DNA from: an uncultured Caulobacteraceae bacterium
GTDB taxonomy: Bacteria; Pseudomonadota; Alphaproteobacteria; Caulobacterales; Caulobacteraceae
Assembly (NCBI GenBank): GCA_903929535.1
Contig: CAIYVC010000017.1
Span: 1 to 44,079, forward strand
DNA: 44,079 nt
Direction of reading: 5' to 3'
The notes below the pieces were generated by a model that was given only the letters and a program-made list of their open reading frames with translations, ran no database searches and had not been told where the DNA came from. The position numbers and the translations under genes were made by a program. Shown one piece after another: positions 9,093 through 17,270 of the stretch. How positions within the stretch are numbered: position 1 is the first letter of the stretch; each line of letters opens with the position of its first letter.

Positions 9093-10139
9093 ATGAAGTA
9101 CAACCAGCTCGGCCGCACGGGCCTGTTCGTGTCGGAAATCTGCCTGGGAACCATGACCTTCGGCGGCAATGCCGACGCGGGCTTCTGGAAGGCGATCGGA
9201 GAGCTGAAGCAGGACGAGGTGGACGCCATCGTCGCCCGCGCCCTGGCCGCTGGGGTCAACTTCATCGACACGGCGGACGTCTACAGCTTCGGCGCTTCCG
9301 AGCGCCTCCTCGGCCAGTCGCTGAAGAACCTCGGGGTCCAACGCAAGGACGTGGTGATTGCCACCAAGGCCTATGGCGAGATGGGCCCCGGCCCTAATGA
9401 CCGCGGCGCCTCGCGCGGGCACCTGATGGACTCGATCGGCGCCAGCCTGGACCGGCTGCAGACCGACCACATCGACCTCTATCAGATCCACGGCAACGAC
9501 AGCATCACCCCCATCGACGAGACGCTGCGGGCGCTGGACGACCTGACCAAACAGGGCATGGTGCGCTACTTCGGCGTGTCCAACTGGACGGCCTGGAAGA
9601 TCGCCAAGGCGCTGGGGATCAGCGAGGCCAAGGGCTACGGCCGCTTCGAGACCCTACAGGCCTACTACTCCATCGCCGGGCGCGACCTGGAGCGCGAGCT
9701 GGTTCCCCTGATCGAGGAAGAGAAGCTCGGCCTGATGGTCTGGTCGCCTTTGGCCGGGGGTCTCTTGTCCGGCAAATACAGCGCCGACACCACGCCCAAC
9801 GACTCCCGCCGCGCGTCCTTCGACTTCCCGCCGGTCAACCGCGACCGGGCCTGGCTGTGCGTGGACGCCATGCGCCGGATCGGCGACGCCCACGGGGTGT
9901 CGGTGGCGCGCGTCGCCCTGGCCTGGCTGCTGCACAAGACGCACGTCATGAGCGTCATCATCGGCGCCAAGACGGTCGAGCAGCTGGACGACAACCTCGC
10001 CGCCGTCGACCTCAGCCTCAGCTCCGAAGAGATCGCTACGCTGGACGCGGTCAGCGCCCTGCCGTCCGAATATCCTGGCTGGATGCTGGAGCGCCAGGGC
10101 CGCAACCGCCTGCCCCTGCCCTTCGATCCGGCGAAGTAG
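9093..10139 (+). CDS. Aldo/keto reductase
   Basis: NADPH-dependent oxidoreductase with a (beta/alpha)8 barrel, 348 aa. Seen are the N-terminal YNQLGRTGLFVSEICLG, the catalytic Asp59 and Tyr64 in FIDTADVYSFGASE, the active-site Lys in VVIATKAYG, YQIHGND with the catalytic His, GVSNW, and the cofactor-binding SVIIGAKTVEQLDDNL near the C-terminus. The start at 9093 is where the family begins; the frame is open further upstream, but that is noise. Substrate cannot be told from sequence. Transcribed alone, with two tiny membrane protein genes downstream on the same strand. Confidence 0.9.
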   Translation: MKYNQLGRTGLFVSEICLGTMTFGGNADAGFWKAIGELKQDEVDAIVARALAAGVNFIDTADVYSFGASERLLGQSLKNLGVQRKDVVIATKAYGEMGPGPNDRGASRGHLMDSIGASLDRLQTDHIDLYQIHGNDSITPIDETLRALDDLTKQGMVRYFGVSNWTAWKIAKALGISEAKGYGRFETLQAYYSIAGRDLERELVPLIEEEKLGLMVWSPLAGGLLSGKYSADTTPNDSRRASFDFPPVNRDRAWLCVDAMRRIGDAHGVSVARVALAWLLHKTHVMSVIIGAKTVEQLDDNLAAVDLSLSSEEIATLDAVSALPSEYPGWMLERQGRNRLPLPFDPAK

Positions 10140-10191
10140 TCCTCGCCAGACGCCGATGGCGGCTCCCCCGCATCCGTGGCAAGCTTGAACG

Positions 10192-10449
10192 ATGAACCGC
10201 ACCGCGACCCTGATCTTCGTCGCCGCCCTCTGCGCCGTCAGCCTGCTGGAAGTGGCGCTGGCGGCCTTGAACTACCTGCATCACGGGCGGCTGCTATGGA
10301 TCGTCGGCCCGCTGGTTCTGGCGCTAGGGCTGGGCGTAAACGCCTTCGGCGGCCTGCTTCGCGGGGGCCGCAAGCCTCCTGCTCCGAGCGCCGACAAATC
10401 CCCAGCGCCCCATCGCTTCGCCGGTCCCGGCGGCGCCGACAGACTCTAG
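10192..10449 (+). CDS. Small two-helix membrane protein, 85 aa
   Basis: Two hydrophobic segments, at about residues 6-27 and 34-56, joined by a short LNYLHHGRLL loop, followed by a basic, Pro-rich tail. No known family. It starts about 50 nt after the aldo/keto reductase and is followed 7 nt later by another tiny membrane protein, so the two are probably translated from one message. Function unknown. Confidence 0.55.
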   Translation: MNRTATLIFVAALCAVSLLEVALAALNYLHHGRLLWIVGPLVLALGLGVNAFGGLLRGGRKPPAPSADKSPAPHRFAGPGGADRL

Positions 10450-10456
10450 GCCGCCC

Positions 10457-10636
10457 ATGAAACTGCTTTCCACCTGGACCGGGGTCCTGATCGTGCTGCT
10501 GCTGGCGGTCGGCATGGGCGCGGTCGGCGTCTACCAGCAGGCGTCCGGCCAGAAGCCGACCGGCTACATCAGCGCGGCGGTGCTGGTGGTCGTGTGTGTA
10601 CTGCTCAGCCGCCGGATCATGCGGCGCAAGCCCTAG
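10457..10636 (+). CDS. Very small two-helix membrane protein, 59 aa
   Basis: ATG at 10457 reads 59 codons to TAG at 10634-10636. The product starts MKLLSTWTGVLIVLLLAVG, has a second hydrophobic stretch (YISAAVLVVVCVLL) and ends with the basic tail SRRIMRRKP, giving a short hairpin membrane protein with positive-inside ends. It follows the 85-aa gene by 7 nt and shares the four bases CTAG with the stop of the convergent otnK. Its length is below the cut-off many gene callers use, so it is easily missed. Function unknown. Confidence 0.5.
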   Translation: MKLLSTWTGVLIVLLLAVGMGAVGVYQQASGQKPTGYISAAVLVVVCVLLSRRIMRRKP

Positions 10637-11910
10637 GGCATCAGCCGCGCGGCGTCGGCGAAGAAGTCGGGGCCGCCGAAGTTGCCGGATTTCAGCGCCA
10701 CCACCATGTCCGGCCCAAGTCCGCCGACTGTGCGCAGAACGGGCACGCCCGGCGCGATCTCGGGCCCGATGGCGAAGGCCTGCAAACCAAGCTTGTCGAC
10801 CACCGCGCCGGAGGTCTCGCCCCCCGCCACGATCAGCCGGCGCACGCCCAGATCCACCAGTCCCTGTGCGATGACAGCCATCGCGTCCTCGATGGCGCGC
10901 CCGCCCTCTTCGCGCCCGAAGCGCGCCTGCAGTGCCTGCACGGCCTCCGGCGCCGCGCTCGAGGCGATCAGGATAGGACCGTCGCCCAGATGCGCCTTGG
11001 CCCAGGCGATGGCGCGCTGAGCCTCTTCGGGACCGGAAACCAAAGCCGCCGTGTCCAGCCGCAGCACCTTGCCCCAGCGTTCGGCCTGCGCGACCTGATT
11101 CAGGGTGGCGGCGGAACAGCTTCCCGACAGGGCGGCGATGGGTCCGCCGATCGGCTTGGACGCCCAGTCGGAAGCGCCGGCCGGCGTGACCGCGCCCTCT
11201 TCCACCAGAGCCCGCGCCAGACCGATGCCCAGGCCCGACGCGCCGACGCTGAGGGCGGTCCTGGCCGCCGCTCGGCCCATGGGGGCGAGATCGCGGTCCA
11301 ACACGGAGTCAACGATGGCGGCGCCGTAGCCTTCGGCGGCCAACGCCTGCATCCGCGCCGTGATCGCCGCCTCGCCCTTGTCGACCTCCGCCAGATGGAT
11401 CAGGCCGATCCGCGTCTCACTCTGACGGCCCAGCACCCGCACCAGATTGGCGTCATGCATGGGGTTGAGCGGATGGTCCTTCATCGAGCTCTCGTTCAGC
11501 GGGACATCGCCGACGAACAGATTGCCGAAGAAGATGCTGCGCTTGTTCTCGGGGAAGGCGCAGTTGACCAGCACCACACCGCTGTCGTCTCCGCGCAGGG
11601 CGTCCATCACCGGCCCGATGTTGCCCTTGTCGGTGGAGTCGAAGGTCGAGCAGATCTTGAACAGGATATGGCGGGCGCCGCGCGCCTTCAGCCAGGCATG
11701 GGCCGGACGGGTCATGGCCACAGCCTCGTCCGCCGGGATCGAGCGGCTCTTCAGCGCCACCACCACCGCGTCGGCTTCCGGCAGGTCGAGATCATCCGCA
11801 GGGGCGCCGATGGTCTGGATGGTGCGTAGCCCCTGGCGGGTCAGGGCGTTGGCGAGGTCGGAGGAGCCGGTGTAGTCGTCCCCGATACACCCCAGGACGA
11901 TGCCCTTCAC
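10633..11910 (-). CDS. otnK: 3-oxo-tetronate 4-kinase
   Basis: DUF1537-type sugar acid kinase, 425 aa. It phosphorylates the 3-oxo acid derived from threonate or erythronate, which OtnC then decarboxylates to dihydroxyacetone phosphate. Seen are the N-terminal GCIGDDYTGSSDLANAL substrate-domain motif, the central KICSTFDSTDKGNIG, and the C-terminal nucleotide-binding LIVAGGETSGAVVDKLG. The start overlaps the stop of otnI by ATGA (11907-11910), so translation is coupled. It is the last gene of the ltnD-otnI-otnK operon. The function of this kinase family with its partners is established; the assignment here is by motif and context. Confidence 0.92.
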   Translation of the reverse strand: MKGIVLGCIGDDYTGSSDLANALTRQGLRTIQTIGAPADDLDLPEADAVVVALKSRSIPADEAVAMTRPAHAWLKARGARHILFKICSTFDSTDKGNIGPVMDALRGDDSGVVLVNCAFPENKRSIFFGNLFVGDVPLNESSMKDHPLNPMHDANLVRVLGRQSETRIGLIHLAEVDKGEAAITARMQALAAEGYGAAIVDSVLDRDLAPMGRAAARTALSVGASGLGIGLARALVEEGAVTPAGASDWASKPIGGPIAALSGSCSAATLNQVAQAERWGKVLRLDTAALVSGPEEAQRAIAWAKAHLGDGPILIASSAAPEAVQALQARFGREEGGRAIEDAMAVIAQGLVDLGVRRLIVAGGETSGAVVDKLGLQAFAIGPEIAPGVPVLRTVGGLGPDMVVALKSGNFGGPDFFADAARLMP

Positions 11911-12689
11911 GCCGAGCGCCCGCCCGCCGCCACAAACCAGTCCAGCCCGTCAAGGGTCTTGCCCCGGGGCCGGTATTCGCAGCCGACATAGCCCTCGTAG
12001 CCCAGCAGGTCGAGCTCCTGGAACAGGTAGGGATAGCTCAGCTCCTCGCTGTCCGGCTCATTGCGCGAGGGCACGCTGGCGATCTGCACATGGGTCGTGA
12101 TTGGCAGGTATTTGCGCAGGCGCGTGGTCACGTCGCCGTGGATGATCTGGCAGTGGTAGATGTCGAACTGCAGCTTGACGTTGGGCAGGCCAAGCTCGCC
12201 GATCAGGGCCGCCGTGGCGTCGACGCTGTTCAGGAAATAGCCCGGCATGTCGCGGTTGTTGATCGGCTCCAGCATCAGCTCGACGCCGACCTTGGCCAGC
12301 TGCTCAGCGGCGTGGGCGACGGAGCGGCGATAGGCGGCCTGAGCCTTGGGGTCGGCGGGATCGGCGATGCCGGCCATCATATGCACGCGCTTGACGTCGG
12401 TGGCGGCGATATAGGGCAGCGCCTTCTGCACCGCCGCCTTCACGTCATCGAACCGGTCCGGCAGGGCCGCCAGCCCCCGCTCGCCCGCCGCCCAGTCGCC
12501 GGGATAGAGGTTGAACAGCGCCTGGGTCAGGCCGGTCTTGTCCAGCAGCGCGGCGATGGCGTCCGGCGAGTGCTCATAGGGAAACAGATATTCCACCGCC
12601 GTGAAGCGCGCCTCGGCGGCGGCCTCGAACCGGTCCAGGAAATCCCACTCGTTGAACATGAAGCTGAGGTTGGCGGCGAAGGTGGGCAT
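11907..12689 (-). CDS. otnI: 2-oxo-tetronate isomerase (hydroxypyruvate isomerase family)
   Basis: A 260-aa TIM-barrel isomerase of the Hyi family. Its expected job is moving the keto group from C2 to C3 before phosphorylation by OtnK. Metal and substrate residues are visible in MLEPINNRDMPGYF (Glu), LQFDIYHCQ (Asp/His), HVQIASVPSRNEP and GCEYRP (Glu). The N-terminal AANLSFMFNEWDFLDRF is typical of the family. It starts 6 nt after the ltnD stop and overlaps otnK by 4 nt. By fold alone it could be a plain hydroxypyruvate isomerase; the neighbours decide for OtnI. Confidence 0.88.
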   Translation of the reverse strand: MPTFAANLSFMFNEWDFLDRFEAAAEARFTAVEYLFPYEHSPDAIAALLDKTGLTQALFNLYPGDWAAGERGLAALPDRFDDVKAAVQKALPYIAATDVKRVHMMAGIADPADPKAQAAYRRSVAHAAEQLAKVGVELMLEPINNRDMPGYFLNSVDATAALIGELGLPNVKLQFDIYHCQIIHGDVTTRLRKYLPITTHVQIASVPSRNEPDSEELSYPYLFQELDLLGYEGYVGCEYRPRGKTLDGLDWFVAAGGRSA

Positions 12690-12695
12690 GGCGCT

Positions 12696-13607
12696 CTATT
12701 TCTTCTTTTCGGGCAGCGTGGCGCCGGACATCTGGGCGTAGACCCGCGCCACGGAGGCGTCGGCGTCCTGACCCATGCCGGATCCGGCGGCGGCGAGGTA
12801 CATCTGCAGGGCGGTGGCGGCGATGGGCGCGGGATAGCGGGCGGCCCGGGCCATGTCCTGGACGATGCCCAGGTCCTTGATGAAGATTTCGGTGGTCGAC
12901 AGCGGCGTGTAGTCGCCCGACACCACATGCGTCATCCGGTTCTCGAACATCCAGCTGTTCCCCGCCGAACCGGTGATCACCTCATAGACCTTGGCCAGGT
13001 CCAGGCCCTGATGCGCGGCGAAGGCCATGGCCTCGCTGGCTACGGCGATATGCACCCCGGCCAGCAGCTGGTTGATCATCTTGAAGGCCGAGCCCGGGCC
13101 CGCCGCGTCGCCCAGCCGATAGATCTTGCTGGCCATGGCCGACAGAGCCGCGTCCGCCGCCTTGAAAGCCGCCGGAGTTCCCGAGGCCATGATGCTCATG
13201 TCGCCATTGGCCGCCTTGACCGGCCCGCCGCTGATCGGCGCGTCCAGATAGTGACGGCCGGTCGCCTCCAGCCGCGCCGCGAGGCGCTTGGCGATCTCGG
13301 GATCCATGGTCGCGGCGGACATGAAGACCGCGCCGGGCGGCATCGCCTCCGCCACGCCTTCAGGGCCGAACAGCACCGCCTCGGTCTGGGCCGCGCTGAC
13401 CACGACGCAGACGACGACATCGGCGCCTGCAACGGCCTCGGCGGGCGTGCGCGCGACCTCGCCGCCGTCTTCCTTGAACCGCTGCATGGACGCGGCGGAG
13501 ACATCGCAGCCGACCACGGCGAACTGCGCGCGCATCAGCGACTGGGCCATGCCGTAGCCCATCGAACCCAGGCCGATCACCGCGGCGCGGCGCCTATCCG
13601 AAGACAT
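12696..13607 (-). CDS. ltnD: L-threonate dehydrogenase (beta-hydroxyacid dehydrogenase family)
   Basis: NAD-dependent oxidation of threonate to the 2-oxo acid, the entry step of the pathway. The Rossmann motif VIGLGSMG is near the N-terminus, the substrate loop DAPISGGPVKAANG is mid-protein, and the catalytic Lys176 lies in GSAFKMINQLLAG. Length 303 aa from the ATG at 13607, which has a GGGGG run 9 nt upstream; an in-frame TTG at 13616 would add three residues and is less likely. It is the first gene of the operon with otnI and otnK. By family it could be another 3-hydroxyacid dehydrogenase; context gives threonate. Confidence 0.87.
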   Translation of the reverse strand: MSSDRRRAAVIGLGSMGYGMAQSLMRAQFAVVGCDVSAASMQRFKEDGGEVARTPAEAVAGADVVVCVVVSAAQTEAVLFGPEGVAEAMPPGAVFMSAATMDPEIAKRLAARLEATGRHYLDAPISGGPVKAANGDMSIMASGTPAAFKAADAALSAMASKIYRLGDAAGPGSAFKMINQLLAGVHIAVASEAMAFAAHQGLDLAKVYEVITGSAGNSWMFENRMTHVVSGDYTPLSTTEIFIKDLGIVQDMARAARYPAPIAATALQMYLAAAGSGMGQDADASVARVYAQMSGATLPEKKK

Positions 13608-13702
13608 CGAACACAACCCCCAAAACCATCCGAGCGCCAGCGCTTTAGCAGCTTTCTCGCCCCGCTCCAGCCCGGACCGGCGCCATCACTTGTGGCCAGG
13701 CT

Positions 13703-13723
13703 GCAACAGCGGCGGGATGTTGC
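13703..13723. promoter_or_regulatory. Inverted repeat between ltnD and the divergent 102-aa gene
   Basis: GCAACA at 13703-13708 and TGTTGC at 13718-13723 form a perfect 6-bp inverted repeat with a 9-nt spacer. It lies in the 216-nt gap between the ltnD start and the start of the 102-aa gene. Placement suggests an operator for one or both genes. No regulator gene is nearby to match it with. Confidence 0.35.
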
Positions 13724-13823
13724 GGCAAAGCCCCCGCCGGGGCGGAACAAACCGGGCTCGACCCGCGCTCTAGCTGACAAGAATTGGCCGGTGCGACCGG
13801 CCTTCCGTCGGAGCACCACATCC

Positions 13824-14132
13824 ATGGCTCTTCCCAGCCGCCTCAACCCCACCGCGACCACGGGCGCCGAGATCTACGATCTCGGCCGTGGCCCTGAAAG
13901 CACCGGCCAGCGCGTCCGCCGCCTGCAGCTGGAGGCCCGCATCCTGGCCCGCGAACAGGTCGAAATCCTGTCGCGCGACTTCAACGCCCTAGCCGCCCGC
14001 GCCGCCGAGATCGCCGAAGGCGGCGACGCCTACCCCGCCGGCGTCCGCGAACTGGCCTCGCGCATCGCCGCGGACCTGCCCCAGAAGGCTCAGAACATGA
14101 TGTCGATCATGGACCGCACCAGCGACGTGTAA
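13824..14132 (+). CDS. Conserved small helical protein, 102 aa
   Basis: Reads MALPSRLNPTATTGAEIYDLG, then a strongly helical Arg/Glu/Ala-rich region (residues ~30-70), then GVRELASRIAADLPQKAQNMM. No signal or membrane segment and no recognised domain. The frame is open far upstream, but only the part from ATG 13824 has normal protein character, and the upstream stretch is antisense to ltnD. It is convergent with the MFS gene (3 nt gap) and divergent from ltnD, so it is embedded in the tetronate locus without an obvious metabolic role. Confidence 0.65.
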   Translation: MALPSRLNPTATTGAEIYDLGRGPESTGQRVRRLQLEARILAREQVEILSRDFNALAARAAEIAEGGDAYPAGVRELASRIAADLPQKAQNMMSIMDRTSDV

Positions 14133-14135
14133 GCG

Positions 14136-15455
14136 CTAGCGATTGACCAGTTTGGCCGGCGTCATCAGCACCAGGATGGCGCCGAGCACCAGACCTCCCG
14201 AGATGATGTAGAGGCCTATGGCCGCGCTGCCGGTGGCGTCCTTGACGTAGCCGATCAGGTAGGGCGCGGCGAAGCCCGACAGGTTGCCCACCGAATTGAT
14301 CACCGCGATCCCCGCCGCCGCGCCCGCGCCGGCCAGGAAGGCGGTCGGCAGCGACCACAGCAAGGGCGCGCAAGTAATGGCGCCCGCCGCCGCCAGGGAT
14401 AGGGCGCAGACCGCCAGAGTTATGTTGGGCGCGTTGGGGGCTACCGCATAACCGACTGCCCCGATCATGGCCGGGATCACCAGATGCCAGCGGCGCTCGC
14501 GATGCTTGTCGGCGCTGCGGCCCAGCACGTTCATCAGGATCAGGGTGACGATGAAGGGAATGGCGCTGACGATGCCGATCCGGGTGTTGCCCACCACGCC
14601 GGCGGTCTTGATCAGGGTCGGCATCCAGAAGGTCATGCCGTACTGGCCCATGACGAACAAGAAGTAGATCAGACCCATCATCCAGACGCGCGGGTCCTTG
14701 AAGGCCGCCAGGGTGTTATGGGTGCCGGATACCTGGCTCTTGGTGTCATGGGCGATGGCGTCGGCCAGCACCCGCTTCTCGTCGTTGTCCAGCCACTTGG
14801 CCGCGGCGATGGAGTTGTCGAGATAGAAGAGGCAGGCGATGCCGACGATGACGGCGGGCAAGGCCTCCAGCACGAACATCCACTTCCAGCCGGGCATGCC
14901 GGCGACATTGTTCAGGGCGTCCATGATCCAGCCCGACAGCGGATTGCCGACGATCGACGACAGCGGGATGGCCGACATGAGGACTGCGATCACCCGTCCG
15001 CGGTGATGAGCAGGGAACCAGTAGGTCAGATAGAGGATCACGCCCGGATAGAAGCCAGCCTCGGCCAGGCCCAGCACGAAGCGCAGGCTGTAGAAGGCCG
15101 CGACGCTGTGGACGAAGATGAAACCAGCCGACAGCAGGCCCCAGCTGATCATGATCCGCGCGATCCAGCCCCGCGCTCCGAACTTGTGCATGAACAGGTT
15201 GCTGGGAACTTCGAACAGGAAGTAGCCGAGGAAGAAGATGCCCGAGCCCAGGCCGAACACCGTCTCGCTGAACCTCAGTTCCTGAGACATCTGCAGCTTG
15301 GCGAAGCCGATGTTGACCCGGTCGAGGTAGGAGGCGACGTAGCACAGCGCCAGGAAGGGCATCAGCCGCCAAAACACCTTGCTGTAGGCGCGCTTGGCGA
15401 TGGCCTCGTCGCCCGCGGCGACTCCCGGCGTGGCCTCAATATCGATCGCCGCCAT
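14136..15455 (-). CDS. MFS transporter, anion:cation symporter type, probable sugar-acid importer
   Basis: A 439-aa permease with about twelve hydrophobic segments. LALCYVASYLDRVNIGFAK in the first helix region and GARGWIARIMISWG between helices are marks of the anion:cation symporter family, which imports hexuronates, galactonate, tartrate and similar acids. Lying between the catabolic genes, it is the likely threonate/erythronate importer; this substrate is inference from position. The start ATG at 15455 has a GGGAG site about 6 nt upstream. It is divergent from otnC across a 124-nt gap and is separated from ltnD by the oppositely oriented 102-aa gene. Confidence 0.85.
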   Translation of the reverse strand: MAAIDIEATPGVAAGDEAIAKRAYSKVFWRLMPFLALCYVASYLDRVNIGFAKLQMSQELRFSETVFGLGSGIFFLGYFLFEVPSNLFMHKFGARGWIARIMISWGLLSAGFIFVHSVAAFYSLRFVLGLAEAGFYPGVILYLTYWFPAHHRGRVIAVLMSAIPLSSIVGNPLSGWIMDALNNVAGMPGWKWMFVLEALPAVIVGIACLFYLDNSIAAAKWLDNDEKRVLADAIAHDTKSQVSGTHNTLAAFKDPRVWMMGLIYFLFVMGQYGMTFWMPTLIKTAGVVGNTRIGIVSAIPFIVTLILMNVLGRSADKHRERRWHLVIPAMIGAVGYAVAPNAPNITLAVCALSLAAAGAITCAPLLWSLPTAFLAGAGAAAGIAVINSVGNLSGFAAPYLIGYVKDATGSAAIGLYIISGGLVLGAILVLMTPAKLVNR

Positions 15456-15579
15456 GATCTCTCCCGTTCGCCGGTCTGGAAGCCGACGCTAGACACCTTG
15501 TTAGGCTGGCCCGGGACGGACGCCAATGGCCCATTCCGTGCTAGGAGAGCCGTCGGCCCTCCCCTTAAGGACGCTCCGC

Positions 15580-16251
15580 GTGACCGAAACCCGCATGCGC
15601 GAAGACATTTGCCGCTTCGCCCGATCGCTGTTCGAACGCGGCCTGACCCCCGGCTCGTCCGGCAATATCTCGGTGCGTACCGACGACGGCGGCTGGCTGG
15701 TCACCCCGACCAACGCCTCGCTGGGCTTCCTCGACCCCACCCGCCTGTCGCGCCTCGACGCCCAGGGCCGGCTGATCGACGGCGACAAGCCGACCAAGGA
15801 AATCCCGCTGCACACCGCGCTCTACGACAGCCGCGCCTCGGCCCGCGCCATCGTGCACCTGCACTCCACCCATGCGGTGGCGGTGACCATGTTGCCGGAG
15901 ATCAACCCAAAAGCCGCCCTGCCGCCGATGACGCCCTATTTCCTTATGAAGTGCGGGTCTCCGGCCCTGGTGCCCTACTACCGGCCCGGCGATCCGGCGG
16001 TGGCCGACGCCATCCGGGGACTGGCGGGCAAGCATTCCTCGGTGCTGCTGGCCAACCACGGGCCGGTTGTCGCGGGTGAGAGCCTGGAAGCCGCCGTGTT
16101 CGCCATGGAGGAGCTGGAGGAGACCGCCCGGCTCTACCTGCTGCTGCGCGGGCTTAACCCCCGCCATCTCAGCCCGGCCCAGGTGAAGGACCTGATCGCG
16201 ACCTTCGGGCTGACGGACGTGCATCCCGAGCATTCGGGGCACGATCACTAA
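15580..16251 (+). CDS. otnC: 3-oxo-tetronate 4-phosphate decarboxylase (class II aldolase family)
   Basis: A 223-aa class II aldolase/adducin-fold enzyme that decarboxylates the OtnK product to dihydroxyacetone phosphate. Seen are TPGSSGNISVR, TPTNASLGFLDP, the active-site Glu74 in PTKEIPLHTALY, metal-binding His93 and His95 in VHLHSTH, YYRPGDP, and ANHGPVV. It resembles the E. coli YgbL sequence pattern closely. Start chosen as GTG at 15580 because AAGGA at 15567-15571 is 8 nt upstream; an ATG at 15595 is the alternative. Its stop overlaps that of convergent denD by 4 nt (16248-16251). Confidence 0.92.
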   Translation: MTETRMREDICRFARSLFERGLTPGSSGNISVRTDDGGWLVTPTNASLGFLDPTRLSRLDAQGRLIDGDKPTKEIPLHTALYDSRASARAIVHLHSTHAVAVTMLPEINPKAALPPMTPYFLMKCGSPALVPYYRPGDPAVADAIRGLAGKHSSVLLANHGPVVAGESLEAAVFAMEELEETARLYLLLRGLNPRHLSPAQVKDLIATFGLTDVHPEHSGHDH

Positions 16252-17228
16252 GCCTTAGGCAGGTCGTCCTCGACGTAGGCGCGGACGATGGCGTCGAAGT
16301 CAGGGTCAGCCTTCAGGCCCAGGCCGACGGCGCGGCTGATGTCCCAGGCGCCGGGCCAACTGCCCACGATGGCCTCGATGGCCGGGTCGCGCTGATAGGC
16401 AATGCGGTCGGTCGCCGCCTTGCCCCCGGCCCGTTCCAGGGCTGCGATCATCTTCGCCACGCTGACCGACAGGCCCGGCAGATTGAGCGCTCGTTTTTCT
16501 CCAAGAGCCGCTGACTGTAATTCCGCCCCCGCGATGATGCTGTCGATGGCTCCGCGCGGCGACAGCAGCCAGAGCTTCAGATCGGTGGACACCGGACAGA
16601 CCGTCGGTTGGCCGTTGAGCGGCTCGCGGATCAGCCCGCTGGCGAAGGATGACGCCGCCTTGTTGGGCGCGCCGGGGCGCACGCTGATGGTCGGCAGGCG
16701 CAGGATACGACCGTCGACAAAACCCTTGCGGGTATAGTCCCCCAGCAGCAGCTCCCCGATCGCCTTCTGCACGCCATAGGAAGAACGCGGGTTGAGCTGG
16801 GTGTCGTCGGTGACCACCGGCGGCAGGGCCCCGCCGTAGACGGCGACGGAAGAGGTGAACACCACGCGAGGTTTGTTGCCGGCGGCGCGGGCCAGGTCCA
16901 GCAGCAGGCGCGAGGCGTCCAGATTGACGCCCATGCCCAGGTCGAAGTCGGCCTCCGCCGCCCCGCTGACGATGGCGGCCAGGTGGAAGATCAGATCGAC
17001 GTCCGGACCGATCAGCCCGGCCATCACCTTGGCGTCGGCGATATCCGCCGCCACCGCCTTAACGCGTGGATCGCCGAAGTCGGGCGCGGCCACCCGGTCG
17101 ATCAGCACTAAGCGGTCTATAGGCGAGCGCACGCCGTCGTCGGACGCGGCGATCTCCCCCAACTGCAGCAGTCGGCGGGCCAGTTTCTGGCCGAGGAATC
17201 CGGCTCCGCCGGTGATGACGATCTTCAT
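16248..17228 (-). CDS. denD: D-erythronate dehydrogenase (NAD-dependent epimerase/dehydratase fold)
   Basis: A 326-aa extended SDR enzyme that would oxidise D-erythronate to the 2-oxo acid, a second entry into the same pathway as LtnD. The NAD site TGGAGFLGQKLARRL is at residues 7-20; the catalytic set is FTSSVAVYG and SSYGVQKAIGELL (Ser, Tyr, Lys). RGAIDSIIAGAEL and LNLPGLSVSV in the C-terminal half fit the DenD subgroup. It lies 42 nt downstream of the GlcG-like gene on the same strand, so it may be read from the efp side as well as from its own promoter. Confidence 0.88.
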   Translation of the reverse strand: MKIVITGGAGFLGQKLARRLLQLGEIAASDDGVRSPIDRLVLIDRVAAPDFGDPRVKAVAADIADAKVMAGLIGPDVDLIFHLAAIVSGAAEADFDLGMGVNLDASRLLLDLARAAGNKPRVVFTSSVAVYGGALPPVVTDDTQLNPRSSYGVQKAIGELLLGDYTRKGFVDGRILRLPTISVRPGAPNKAASSFASGLIREPLNGQPTVCPVSTDLKLWLLSPRGAIDSIIAGAELQSAALGEKRALNLPGLSVSVAKMIAALERAGGKAATDRIAYQRDPAIEAIVGSWPGAWDISRAVGLGLKADPDFDAIVRAYVEDDLPKA

Positions 17229-17270
17229 GGCGGCGTGTCTAGCGTCCGAATCCGCAGGACGCCAACCGCG

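Noticed and set aside
12090-13823. Upstream extension of the 102-aa gene, giving a 680-aa product
   Set aside because: It is antisense to ltnD and otnI and has shadow composition; only the part from 13824 has normal codon use and protein character.
14484-16079. 531-aa plus-strand frame across the MFS gene and otnC
   Set aside because: Antisense to the transporter, then out of frame with otnC; both are recognised proteins in the other frames.
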